64,000 bases of DNA from Devosia sp. A8/3-2 (GTDB taxonomy: Bacteria > Pseudomonadota > Alphaproteobacteria > Rhizobiales > Devosiaceae). The DNA lies in NCBI GenBank assembly GCA_025452255.1, contig CP104974.1:434001-498000 (forward strand). The letters are read 5' to 3'. Of this stretch, positions 10,834-20,507 are shown piece after piece. A program made the position numbers and the translations under genes. The notes beneath the pieces are model-generated. The model was not told the origin of the DNA and did not search any database. It saw only the letters and a list, made by a program, of their open reading frames with translations. The stretch's first letter is position 1, and every line of letters starts with the position of its first letter.

Positions 10834-10992
10834 CTAATGGCTCTGCGCCGGGCTCGCGATATCGGCCAGACTGAAGCCGGCGGCAGAAGCGGCGCAGGTG
10901 GTCGCGACCACGATGATTGCGGCGATCAGGCCATATTCGATGGTGCTGATACCCGCCTCATCGCGCAGAAAACTGGAAATGGCCGAGATCAT
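10834..10992 (-). CDS. Flp/Fap-type small pilin
   Basis: 52 residues: a short N-terminus (ISAISSFLRDEAGIST), then the type IVb pilin hallmark IEYGLIAAIIVVATTCAASA with the conserved Glu at position +5 of the mature helix. Flp pilins are processed at a Gly before the hydrophobic helix and polymerised by Tad machinery. It is an orphan here, 5.6 kb from the TadE/TadG-like pair. The ATG at 10992 is preceded by GGAAGGCG. Confidence 0.75.
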   Translation of the reverse strand: MISAISSFLRDEAGISTIEYGLIAAIIVVATTCAASAAGFSLADIASPAQSH

Positions 10993-11182
10993 GGGCAGAC
11001 GCCTTCCGCACGCAATATCAATGGGCAGAGTTTGCCGGACAAGGGCTGAACCCAATCTGAACGGCAAAACACTTTTCCACCGCCGTGAACAGGCCGATTT
11101 TCAAGTACTAAAATTGGCTAACGCACTGAAATAGATGCAATTTTTGTTCGGATTGAGAGCAGCTCAGCGTTGTATACGCACT

Positions 11183-11207
11183 GTTAACCACGCCGATAAA
11201 GGTTAAC
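11183..11207. promoter_or_regulatory. GTTAACC/GGTTAAC dyad
   Basis: Perfect 7-base inverted repeat GTTAACC (11183-11189) and GGTTAAC (11201-11207) with an 11-base spacer, in the region before the structured RNA and the 42-residue gene. Possible operator or promoter-proximal site; nothing in the sequence identifies the regulator. Confidence 0.4.
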
Positions 11208-11257
11208 AAACGCTTTACATGGCGTCGAGCGGCCTATGGCTGCAAGGTGGTGTTGAG

Positions 11258-11326
11258 CCCGGAAGAATCCGGGAACGCCCACGAGAGGGTGGCCCCCGCC
11301 GCAAACAGGCCGCCCTCTCGGTTCCC
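11258..11326 (+). ncRNA. Candidate structured leader RNA with competing hairpins
   Basis: Hairpin 1: CCCGGA (11258-11263), loop AGAA, TCCGGG (11268-11273). Hairpin 2: a 13-pair stem, 11282-11294 with 11308-11320 (one G-T pair), extended by GGGAAC (11271-11276) pairing with GTTCCC (11321-11326). The GGG at 11271-11273 belongs to both, so full formation of one excludes the other, as in riboswitches or attenuators. It ends 23 bases before the ATG of a 42-residue gene. No known family was recognised. Function is inference. Confidence 0.5.
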
Positions 11327-11349
11327 CTCCCGCGCTCAAGGTTACCCCC

Positions 11350-11479
11350 ATGCCCCTCTACAAGGTAAAACTGCGGTCCGGCGAACTTATCACCGTCGAA
11401 GACGGCCGCGATCTCACCACTCTGAGCAAGACGCTGCGCAGAACATGGCTTCCTGCAGGTCGAACGCCGCGATTCCTGA
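11350..11479 (+). CDS. Small hypothetical protein (42 residues)
   Basis: Reads MPLYKVKLRSGELITVED, GRDLTTLSKTLREHGFLQVE, RRDS after removing one extra A at 11440 (CGC-GAA reads CGCAGAA), the same insertion seen in many other genes of the window. That agreement, the fitting stop directly after RRDS, and an AAGG eight bases before the ATG support a real gene. No family recognised. It follows the structured RNA element and may be its regulatory target. Confidence 0.55.
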
Positions 11480-11546
11480 TTACGCCCCGGCCAAGATGAC
11501 TCTGGTGTCGCTGATGGAACACGCAGTCAATTCGATCAGAGCGGGA

Positions 11547-12005
11547 CTAGGACCGGTCCCGGGTTTCCGGCACCTTTAGAATGACGGCGTCATCCGAACC
11601 GATGGATCGGCCGTCCCGGGTTTTGACCTCGAGGTGAACCGGCCGGCCGGTTGTCCGCTCAACCAGAACCGAATGTTCCTCCTGAGGCGCGAACAGGTGC
11701 CGCTCGCCGAACTGGCGCAGCGCCACCATGACCGGGAACAGGTCTTTCCCCTTCTCCGTCAAAAGATATTGCATGCGCGCGCCGCCTCGACGGCCGGAGT
11801 AAGCTCAAGAATATCATTTTCGACCAGCGTCCGCAGGCGTTCGGTGAGGATGTTCTTGGCAATGCCGAGGCTTTTCTGAAACTCGCCGAAGCGCGTCAGC
11901 CCATCAAAAGCGTCGCGCACGATCAGCAGCGACCACCAATCCCCGATCACATCCAAGGACCGCGCTGGGGCAGTAATCGCCTTTCAGACTCTTGCGAGCG
12001 ACCAT
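11547..12005 (-). CDS. HxlR family transcriptional regulator
   Basis: Winged-helix regulator of the HxlR group. Characteristic order: CPxARSLDVIGDWWSLLIVRD, FGEFQKSLGIAKNILTERLR, LVENDILE, YLLTEKGKDLFPVMVALRQFGE. A Cys near residue 13 may be the redox- or aldehyde-sensing residue of the family. The start ATG 12005 follows GGAGCTAGGTA. Frame breaks occur near 11970 and 11780. Divergent from an MFS transporter, which it probably represses. Confidence 0.85.
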
Positions 12006-12040
12006 TACCTAGCTCCGCACCTGACTCGGGCCACATAAAT

Positions 12041-12098
12041 TTGGTTGCATTATTAAACCTATCCTGCTAGCTGATTATTGGTTTTATAATTAAACTAA
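12041..12098. promoter_or_regulatory. Two similar dyads between hxlR and the MFS gene
   Basis: Two related 21-base units, each a partial palindrome: TTGGTT-N9-AACCTA (12041-12061) and TTGGTT-N9-AACTAA (12078-12098). They repeat at a 37-base interval, about 3.5 helical turns. Placement between divergent genes fits HxlR operators overlapping both promoters. Confidence 0.55.
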
Positions 12099-12113
12099 TA
12101 TCCGGGGTTTGCA

Positions 12114-13405
12114 ATGACGATCAGGCAGGGCACGGCGCCTTTGGGCGCTGTGAGCGAAGAGGCACGCGTGCAGCATGGGCATGCTGAGGCGGCGTCTGCG
12201 CCGGCCACAGGCGGCACGGCACTTACGCGTGCCACCATATTCCTCTTCGCACTGGCGAGCGGACTTGCCGTGGCCAACGCCTATTTCGCCCATCCGCTGC
12301 TGGATGTGATGGCCGACGATCTGGGGCTGTCCCGAACCATTGCGGGCCTCATCGTGGGGGCCACGCAGCTTGGCTATGGGCTGGGCCTGATCCTGCTGGT
12401 GCCGCTGGGCGATCTGATCGACCGGCGCAAGCTGATCGTTGCGCAGTCCCTGCTCTCGGTTGTGGCACTCCTCTGCGTCGGCTTTTCGACATCGGCGGCC
12501 ATGCTGCTGGGCTCGATGGTCAGCGTGGGGTTTCTGGCCGTGGTGACGCAGGCTCTGGTTGCCTATGTCGCGAGCTCGGCGCGGCCATCTGAGCGGGGTC
12601 ATATCGTGGGCATGGTGACGAGGCGGGATCGTGCTGGGCATCCTGCTGGCGCGCAGCGTTGCCGGAACACTGACAGACCTGTCGGGGTGGCGCACGGTCT
12701 ATATCGCCTCGGCGCTACTGACCCCGGCCATCGCATTGCTGCTATGGCGGGCCTTGCCGCGACAGGACAAGCCGTGTGCGCGCCTGTCATACCGGGCGCT
12801 TATCGTCTCGCTCGCCACGCTCTTTAGTGAGGAGCCGGTGCTGCGCATCCGCGCGGTGATCGCCATGCTGATCTTTGCCAATATTACGACGCTGCTGGCG
12901 CCCCCGGTGCTGCCGCTGACCGCGCCGCCCTTTTCCATGTCGCATACGCAAGTGGGCCTGTTCGGCCCGGCAGGCGCGGCGGGTGCACTCGGCGCCATGC
13001 GAGCAGGCCGCTGGGCCGATCGGGGGCATGGCCAACGCGTCACCAGGAATTGCGCTTGGGCTGATGCTGTTCGCTTGGCTGCCGATTGCCTTGCTGGATC
13101 ACTCGATCCTGTTTCTGGTCGCAGGTGTGCTGATCATCGATTTCGGCCTGCAGGCCACCCATGTCACCAATCAGGGCATGATCTATCGTGTGCGGCCAGA
13201 GGCGCAGAACAGGCTCACGGCAGTCTATATGGTGTTTTATTCGCTGGGCAGCGCCCCGGGTTCTTCGACATCGACAATCATCTACGCCCATGCCGGATGG
13301 GCTGGTGTCTGCCTCGCCGGCGCGGCGATCAGCCCGGTGACCATCGCCTTCTGGGCTCGGACCTTGCGCGCAACGCCGGTAGCGGCAACGCAGCGGGTGA
13401 CATGA
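12114..13405 (+). CDS. MFS transporter (DHA1-type)
   Basis: Inner-membrane drug/solute:proton antiporter family, about 12 helices. The conserved MFS loop is PLGDLIDRRKLI between helices 2 and 3; helix segments include ATIFLFALASGLAVANAYF and LGLMLFAWLPIALLDHSIL. The reading frame is broken near 12622 (extra G; SGIVLGILLARS continues) and at 13045 (extra A in ACC-GGA; IALGLMLF continues). Reconstructed length is about 430 residues. Paired divergently with an HxlR regulator, suggesting substrate-induced export. Confidence 0.82.
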
Positions 13406-13547
13406 ACGGCCTTTGCTTGACAGGCCTGCGCTCGCCTCAATAAATTGGGTGGCGCGTATAGATGCGCTGCCAACCGCCTAGAGGTTCCGATGCCCCGATT
13501 CACTTCTCACGAAAATCACATGCGAAATTCTGAGAAGATGATGGTTC

Positions 13548-15503
13548 ATGCGCACCTTGAATCTGGGCATTCTGGCCCATGTAGACGCAGGCAAGACTAG
13601 CCTTACCGAAAGACTGCTTTTTAATGCCGGTGTGATCGACAAGCTTGGCAGCGTCGATTCCGGCAATACTCAAACCGATAGCCTCGCTCTCCGAGCGGCA
13701 ACGCGGCATTACCATCCGGGCCGCCGTGGTGTCGTTCATGCTGGGCGAGACAAACGTCAATCTGATAGATACGCCCGGCCACCCCGATTTCATTGCCGAG
13801 GTTGAACGGGTGCTCGAATTGCTGGATGCCGCCGTGGTGGTGGTGTCGGCAGTCGAAGGCGTGCAGGCGCAGACGCGCGTGCTGGTCCGGGCACTGCGGC
13901 GCCTGGGCGTGCCGATGGTGTTTTTCATCAACAAGGTCGACCGCATCGGCGCGCAATACGAGCGGGTAATGGCCGAGGTCGCCCAGCAATTGCCGGTCCG
14001 GCCCATTGCCATGTCGGATGTACTCGAGGCCGGTAGCAAGGCCGCGCAGGTGCAGGACCGTGAACCGTGGCACGCAAGTTCGGGCTTGTGCGAAACACTG
14101 GCCGAGAATGACGATACCCTACTGGCCGATTACGTGCTGGCGCCGCAATTGGTAACGGCGGCACGGCTGAGGGACATCCGGCCGGGCAGATCGCCGGGGG
14201 ACTGGTGCAACCCGCCTATGCCGGATCGGCAACAACCGGGATCGGCGTGCCGGCACTGACCAAGGCTATTGAAGGCCTGCTGCCGACCCGCTTGCCGGAT
14301 GCCGATGGGGCGGTGGCGGGAAAGATCTTCAAGATCGAACGGGGCTGGGGCGGCGAAAAGCTGGCCTATCTGGCGCTGCAATCTGGCACGATCCATATGC
14401 GGGACCACGTCAACCTGCCCAATAGCGCGGAGCGCGTGACCGGCATCGACCTGTTCGAGCATGGTCGGGTTCATGCTGTGTCGAGCCTCACGGCCGGGCA
14501 GATCGGCCGCGTCAGCGGCCTCAAGACGGCCGGGGTGGGCGACGCCATCGGCAAGGGCGTGCTGGCCGGCAACCGCGCCTTTTGCGCCGCCGACGCTTGA
14601 AACCCGGGTGGTGGCGCGGCGGCCCGCCGACAATGCGGCGCTGTGGCTGGCATTGGGCCAATTGGCCGAACAGGACCCCTTGATCAACCTGCGCCGCAAC
14701 GAAGATGCCAACGAGGTTTTCGTGTCGCTTTATGGCGAGGTGCAAAAAGAGGTCATCCGAGCCAGCCTGCTGGCCGATTTCGGCCTCGAGGCCAGCTTTG
14801 CCGAAAGCACGGTGATCTGTGTCGAGCGACTGACCGGCACAGGAGAAGGGCTGGAAATCATGTTCAAGGAGCCCAACCCTTACATTGCCACCGTCGGGTT
14901 GCGGATCGAACCCCGACCGGCGGGGGCCGGCAACAGCTTTGAGCTGGAGGTCGATCCGGGACATATGCCAGCCAGCTTTTATCGCGCCGTGGAAGACGTG
15001 GTGAGCGAGACGCTGCGGCAGGGCCGGTTTGGATGGCAGGTGGTGGATTGCCATGTCGCCATGATCGCCGCGCGGCACCGCGAGCCGACGAGCACGGCAG
15101 CTGACTTCCGGCAATTGACGCCGCTGGTATTGGCGGCAGCCCTGTCGGCAGCAGAGACCGAAGTATGTGAGCCGATCAACCGCTTCCATCTCGAAGCCCC
15201 TAGTGGAGCGCTGAGCGGGCTGCTCACGCTGCTGGCACGGGCCGGGGCGGTGGTGGCGGAGACGGTGATAGCAGACAGGATCGTCCGCGCGACGGGCACA
15301 CTGGCCGCCGCGCAGTGCACAGCGTGCTGCAGCAATTGCCGGGACTGACCAGCAGGGCGGGCGTGATGGAGGCCAGCTTCGATCATTATGCGCCCGTACA
15401 TGGCACGCCGCCGACCCGGCCGCGATCGGGGGCCGATCCATTCAACCGGACGGAATACCTGCTTCGGGTGCGGCGCAATCTCGCCCTTACCCCTCCGGCC
15501 TAG
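13548..15503 (+). CDS. TetM/TetO-like ribosomal protection GTPase
   Basis: EF-G-like translational GTPase of the tetracycline ribosomal-protection class. G1 is [24 protein letters not shown] is the G2 region, DTPGHPDF is G3 and NKVD is G4. Domains II-V follow with [41 protein letters not shown] and VVDCHVAM. Between G5 and the end the order matches TetM, including the C-terminal [12 protein letters not shown]. Breaks lie near 13694, 14172, 14584 and 15315, giving about 650 residues when joined. Whether it confers tetracycline resistance or has a housekeeping role cannot be told from sequence. No mobile element adjoins it. Confidence 0.8.
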
Positions 15504-15517
15504 CGCAGGAGATTTAC

Positions 15518-15555
15518 CCCGGTTTGGCCGCTGCAACCGTGGCGGCCAAACCGGG
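15518..15555 (+). terminator. Strong hairpin after the TetM-like gene
   Basis: Perfect 14-base stem CCCGGTTTGGCCGC (15518-15531) and GCGGCCAAACCGGG (15542-15555) with a 10-base loop, 15 bases after the stop. No T-tract follows, so it may be a poor intrinsic terminator or protect the 3' end. Confidence 0.6.
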
Positions 15556-15704
15556 CCCGGAAGCGCCGTTCTGCGCAAGGCGTTCCGTGTAGCGCTTCTT
15601 TTTCCAGTGCCGCCGGATTCGCCATGTTCATTTCTTATATCCTATAGATTTAGTGGATATTAGAATTTACCGTTCTGCTTGACCCTAAGTTGAGCGGATG
15701 GACC

Positions 15705-16728
15705 ATGAAGCACCTTTCCCGATATCTGGCCGTATTGGCGGCGATGATCATGCCGGTGACGAGCGGGATGATCGCCGTCCGGGCCCGGGAGCCCGCCCCT
15801 TGCTGGCGACGGTGCCGCCGAGCACCAAGCTCGTCGTTGGCGACCCCCAGACCAAGGTCGCGCTGCAATTATCTGGACTGATCGACGAGATCCCCTTCGA
15901 GATCGAATGGACCAATCTCAGCGGTGGCCCCCAGACCTCGGAAGCCTTCCGGGCACGCGCTGGATGTCGGCGCGGTCGCCGAAATTCCCTCCATCTTTGC
16001 CAATTGGAACGACCTGCCGGTACGCAACATCGCCTATCGCGAACGCGAAGACCCGATTGGCCACCCGATCTATCGCTTTGGCATCGCGCCGGGCGTGGAC
16101 GTCAAGTCGCTGGCCGACTTCGGTGGCAAGCGCATCGCCTTCAGCCACGGCCAAGCCCAAGGCGCGCTGGTGCTGAGGGCGCTGCAGGCGGCAGGTCTCA
16201 CCAAGACTGACGTGACACTGGTGGAATTGCCCAGCACCGGCGACGCCTATCCGATCGCTCTGGCGAGCCACCGAGTCGATATCGCCCCGATCGGCGGCGT
16301 CTTGATACGGCGCTATATCAATCAGTACAGCCCCGACGGCGCGACCCTGATCGAACACGGCCTGCGGGACGATCCAAGCCATCTCTATGCCCCCCAATGG
16401 GTGCTCGACGATCCGGCCAAGGCCGCAGCTCTGGCCGTCTATGTCGAATTCTGGGCGCAGGCCACGCAATGGATCAACGATAATCCCGAGGCCTGGATCG
16501 AGGGTTATTACGTCAAGGACCGGGGCTTGAGCCAGGAAGACGGCCAATATCTGGTCAGAACTGACGGGTAAGCAGGTCGTGCCCGCTAGCTGGGACGAGG
16601 TCATTACCCGACACCAGAAGACCATCGACCTGCTCGCCGTCGAGCTTGGCTACGAGCCCTATAGCGCCGAGCAGATTTTCGATCGCCGCTTCGAGCCGCT
16701 GGGTGCGACCGCGCTGGCGGCGCGATGA
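15705..16728 (+). CDS. Sulfonate/nitrate-type ABC substrate-binding protein
   Basis: Periplasmic binding protein of the SsuA/TauA-like family. A signal peptide runs from MKHLSRYLAVLAAMIMPVTS. Later segments are TKLVVGDPQTKVALQLSGL, EIPFEIEWTNL, LDVGAVAEIPSIFANW, GKRIAFSHGQAQGALVLRAL and LPSTGDAYPIALASHRVDI. The frame breaks near 15798 and 15955, and an extra A at 16557 precedes ELTGKQVVPASWDEVI. It opens a four-gene operon with permease, ATPase and a flavin monooxygenase, suggesting uptake and cleavage of an organosulfur compound. Substrate not determined. Confidence 0.8.
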
Positions 16729-16756
16729 CCGCACAATTTCACTCAGGAGATCCGTC

Positions 16757-17665
16757 ATGACCTATCTGGGCAGTATCGATGGCAGGGGCGCCAAGCTTCT
16801 CGAACGAGAGAACAGTACCAACCGGCTCGCGCCAAGATCGTTTGAACCAAGACAAGCGGGGGTGGCGCCGGCCGGTACGACACGAAAGCGGCGCCGGCTA
16901 GGCCCCGGCCCGGCCATTCCCTTCGGCCTGCAGATCGGGCCGCTGGTTCTGGTGCTTATCTGGGTGACGGGATCGGCACTAGGTCTGATCGATCCGCGCG
17001 TCCTGCCTGCGCCATGGGCGATTGCCGGCACATTCGGCGAACTGATTGCCGATGGCAGGCTGCAGTCCAACTTTCTGACTTCGTCGGTTCGCGCCTTGCT
17101 CGGGCTGGGCTTCGGCATTGCCATCGGATTGCTGCTGGCCATTGCTTCGGGCCTGTCGCGGGTCGGGGAGGCGCTGATCGACGGGCCCATCCAGATCAAG
17201 CGGGCCGTGCCGACCACGGCCATGATCCCGCTGCTGATGCTGTGGCTGGGCATCGGGGAGACCATGAAGGTGACCATCATCACCACGGGCGTCATCGTGC
17301 CGATCTACATGCATACCCACAACGCACTGCGCGCCATCGACGAACGCTATGTCGAGCTGGCCGAGACCTTGCGCATGAGCCAGCGCGACTTCCTGTTGCA
17401 GGTCGTGTTGCCCGGGGCGGTGCACGGTTTCCTGCTGGGCCTGCGCTTTGCGGTCACCCTGTGCTGGGTGTCGCTGGTGGTGGTCGAGCAGATCAATGCC
17501 ACCAGCGGGCTCGGTTACATGATCGAACTCGCCCGCTCCTATGGCCAGACCCGAGTCATCATCGTTGGCACGGTTGTCTATGCCTTCCTTGGCCTTGCCT
17601 CGGACGGAATTGTCCGCCTCCTCGAAAAAAGGTTGTTGTCATGGCGCCGCACGCTCGCACATTGA
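16757..17665 (+). CDS. Sulfonate-type ABC permease
   Basis: 302 residues, uninterrupted. SsuC/TauC-type permease: a non-conserved charged N-terminus of about 50 residues, then helices such as IGPLVLVLIWVTGSALGLI and ALLGLGFGIAIGLLLAIA. The ATPase-docking loop region is YVELAETLRMSQRDFLLQVV followed by LPGAVHGFLLGLRFA (the EAA-like motif with G). Good ribosome site AGGAGA seven bases before ATG. Its 3' end overlaps the ATPase start by 25 bases. Confidence 0.88.
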   Translation: MTYLGSIDGRGAKLLERENSTNRLAPRSFEPRQAGVAPAGTTRKRRRLGPGPAIPFGLQIGPLVLVLIWVTGSALGLIDPRVLPAPWAIAGTFGELIADGRLQSNFLTSSVRALLGLGFGIAIGLLLAIASGLSRVGEALIDGPIQIKRAVPTTAMIPLLMLWLGIGETMKVTIITTGVIVPIYMHTHNALRAIDERYVELAETLRMSQRDFLLQVVLPGAVHGFLLGLRFAVTLCWVSLVVVEQINATSGLGYMIELARSYGQTRVIIVGTVVYAFLGLASDGIVRLLEKRLLSWRRTLAH

Positions 17666-18373
17666 ATGCCGTCGAAGTCCGCCGCCTGTCCCGCCGTTTC
17701 GGCCAGACCACCATTCTCGATGATGTCGATCTCGACATCGCGCAGGGCGAATTCGTCGCCCTGCTCGGCAAGAGCGGCTCGGGCAAGAGTACTTTCCTGC
17801 GCGCTGGCCGGGCTTGACTACGAAGTCGAGGGGACGGGGACGCTCCATACGCCGGACAAGCTGTCGGTGGTGTTCCGGGATGCCCGGCTGCTGCCACGGC
17901 GGAACGTCATCCAGAACGTCACCCTTGGCCTGCGCGGCGCTGGGCAGGACGCTGGCCGCAAGGCGCTGGAGGAAGTGGGGCTGGCGGGCCGTGAAACCGC
18001 CCGGCCGATCCAGCTCTCGGGCGGCGAACAGCAGCGTGTCGCCCTAGCCCGCTCGCTGGTGCGCGAACCGGCTTTGCTCTTGGCTGACGAGCCGTTCGGG
18101 GCACTCGACGCTCTGACGCGGATCAAGATGCACGACCTGTTGCGGCAATTGTGCGCCCGCCACCGCCCGGCCGTGTTGCTGGTGACCCATGACGTGGACG
18201 AAGCCATCTCGCTGGCCGACCGCATCCCGGTGCTCGATCAGGGGCGGTTCGTCGAGGACCTGCAGGTGGACCTGCTCGGCCGCCGCCGGCATGGCGACCC
18301 GCGCTTCGGCGCTATCCGTGCCCAATTGCTGTCGCGGCTCGGCGTCGATGTCGACGACCGCAGCGCCGCCTAG
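17641..18373 (+). CDS. Sulfonate-type ABC ATPase
   Basis: SsuB-like ATPase. Walker [15 protein letters not shown]-loop VFRDARLLP (R-D where most relatives have Q-D/E), signature [15 protein letters not shown], Walker [14 protein letters not shown]-loop VTHDVDEA. One base is missing near 17805 between LRA and LAGLDY. The Q-loop change VFRD instead of VFQE/D is seen in SsuB-type proteins too. Operon partner of the preceding permease and binding protein. Confidence 0.86.
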
Positions 18374-18391
18374 ATTTGGAGGGAAATGGAC

Positions 18392-19752
18392 ATGAGCGAA
18401 AATAGGCAGATCAAGCTCGGCGCTTTCATCATGGCGACCGGGCACCACGTATCGGCATGGCGGCACCCGGACTCGCAGGCTGATGCCGGGCTCAATATCG
18501 ACCACTACAAGCAACTGGTGCAAACGGCGGAGCGGGGCAAGTTCGACCTGGTTTTCGTGGCCGACAGCCCGGCGGGCTGGGACCGCGCCAAGGACCATGA
18601 AGCGCTGCGGCGCTCGAGCCAGGGTGCTCATTTCGAGCCGGTGACGCTGTGGGCGGCGCTGTCGCAGGTGACCAGCCATATCGGCTTTGTCGCCACCGCC
18701 TCAACGACCTATGAAGACCCCTATCTGCTGGCGCGCAAATTCGCTTCGCTCGATTATATCAGCAAAGGCCGCGCGGCTCGGAACGTCGTCACGACGGGCG
18801 CCGATGTGTCGAAGAACTTTTCCATTCCCGGCCATCCTGCCCATGCCGACCGCTACAAGCGGGCCGAAGAATTCGTCGACTCGGTCAAGGGCCTGTGGGA
18901 TTCCTACGAGGACGATGCCTTTATCCACGACAAGCAGAGCGGGATCTATCTCGACCCCGACAAGGTGCATCAGCTCAACCATTCCGGCACGTTCTTCACC
19001 GTCAGCGGCCCGCTCAATGTCGGGCGCCCGGTGCAGGGCTATCCTGTAATCGTACAGGCGGGCGCGTCCGAGCCGGGGCGGGAGCTGGCGGCGCGCACCG
19101 CCGAAATGATCTTTACCGCCAACCAAACGCTGGCGGACGCGCAGGAGTTTTACAGCGATGTGAAGGGCAGGCTGGCGCGCTATGGGCGCAGCCGGGAGGA
19201 TTTGCTGATCAGCCCCGGTATCTTCCCGGTGCTGGGCGGCACCGAGCGGGAAGCGCAGGACAATTACGATCATATCCAGTCGCTGATCCATCCCTCGATC
19301 GCTCGGAGCATCCTGCAGCGGCACTATAAGGGGGTGGATCTTTCGGGCTATTCGCTGGACGATCGCGCGCCCCCGCTGCCGGCCGATACCGAGCTCAACA
19401 AGAGCCGGCTCAAACTGGTCACGGACCCGGTCGAGCGCAACAATCTGACGCTGCGCCAATTGTATCTGGCTGTGGCCGGCGCCCGCGGCCATCGCACGGT
19501 GGTGGGCACACCCGAGCAGATCGCCGACGCTATGGTCGAATGGTTCGAGAACGGGGCCGCCGACGCCTTCAACATCATGCCGCCCATCCTGCCCACCGGT
19601 CTCACCGATTTCGTCGACCGGTGGTGCCGATCCTGCGCCGCCGCGGCCTGTTCCGGCATGAATATGAAGGCACGACCTTGCAGGAAAATCTGGGCCTCGC
19701 CCGCCCGGCCAATAGTTTTGCCGCAGCGCGTGACCAGCGGGAAGCCGGCTAG
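18392..19752 (+). CDS. Flavin-dependent monooxygenase, NtaA/SnaA/DszA family
   Basis: Bacterial luciferase-like (LLM) FMNH2-dependent monooxygenase. Family landmarks: IKLGAFIMATGHHVSAWRHP, FDLVFVADSP, SHIGFVATASTTYEDPYLLARKFASLD, GRAARNVVTT and VIVQAGASEPGRELAA. Such enzymes oxidise aminocarboxylates, sulfones or sulfonates. Start at 18392 is preferred over 18386 because GGAGGG lies eight bases upstream. The A of a CCAGGTG is missing at 19619, so the last 44 residues (VVPILRRRGLF to AAARDQREAG) are in another frame. Together with the upstream ABC genes it suggests sulfur scavenging. It needs a flavin reductase, and none is nearby. Confidence 0.85.
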
Positions 19753-19799
19753 GAGCAACCGCCTCTCCTCCAAAGGAGAGCGACGACTGCTCATTGCTC

Positions 19800-20101
19800 C
19801 TAGAGCTGATCGGGATGTGGCCGCTTGGTCTGTCCCACCAGCCGGGCCAGTCGGAAAAGCCGGTAGGGCCGGACATCGCCCGGTCATTGGCCAGCAATAG
19901 CAGCCGGGGCGCAAAGGCCACGGCCTCGCGCTCGGCGCCACTGAGCTCTTCCATGCGGTCATCGCCGACCGCCATCTGCTCGGCGCGGCGCAGCGCCGGG
20001 CTCACCTCGTCCCGGGTCAGGATATTTTTCTGCACCAGCACGTCATTGATCGCGGCCACGGCCAGATAGAGTCCTTCGAGCTGCAGATTGGCGATATTCA
20101 T
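19800..20101 (-). CDS. Small hypothetical protein
   Basis: About 100 residues starting MNIANLQLEGLYLAVAAIND, then LVQKNILTRDEVSPALRRAE and a C-terminal SDWPGWWDRPSGHIP. The long overlying frame continues antisense through the monooxygenase gene, which is a shadow. If a G is restored near 19812, the protein ends at HIPDQL with a stop at 19800-19802, which I prefer. No family recognised. The second gene of a minus-strand pair, 26 bases after the preceding stop. Confidence 0.55.
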
Positions 20102-20127
20102 GTTTTCCCCTCCGTTTGCAGTCTCGG

Positions 20128-20337
20128 CTAGCGCCGGTCATTCTCCACATTGCTTGGTCGCGGCGGCCTCTGGCCGTCATGTCGGGCGGAATTGGGGCCG
20201 ATATCCTTCCGTGGCGGATTGGTGCCGCCCGGTCGTTCATTGTCGTGGAAGTTTTCTTCCGTTTCGGGATGGGGATCGGCAACATCCCGATCCGGCTTGG
20301 CGGTTCTCGGTCCGGTCGGCAGTCCATCGCGGCTCAT
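20128..20337 (-). CDS. Small Pro/Asp/Arg-rich hypothetical protein
   Basis: 69 residues, MSRDGLPTGPRTAKPDRDVA to SARHDGQRPPRPSNVENDRR; highly polar, no hydrophobic segment, probably disordered. The start is set by a strong AGGAGG five bases before ATG 20337, which is the main evidence that it is translated. Followed by the 100-residue gene on the same strand. Function unknown. Confidence 0.55.
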   Translation of the reverse strand: MSRDGLPTGPRTAKPDRDVADPHPETEENFHDNERPGGTNPPRKDIGPNSARHDGQRPPRPSNVENDRR

Positions 20338-20507
20338 CAAACCCTCCTGTCGCTGCAGTTGGATAACCTTGGCGAGCTGGCCCGGTTCCATCGGCGCCAG
20401 ACCGCTACATCTGCCCGAGGGCGACCGAGGGCAGATGCGCAAATTCGACGGCAGCCATGGCCGCTGGTGGACCGACAAATAACCTAGCAATGTCAATTGG
20501 TAAAAAA

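Noticed and set aside
18701..20101. 466-codon open frame on the minus strand
   Set aside because: It runs antisense through the flavin monooxygenase and has no family features there; only its first 100 codons (19800-20101) look like a gene.
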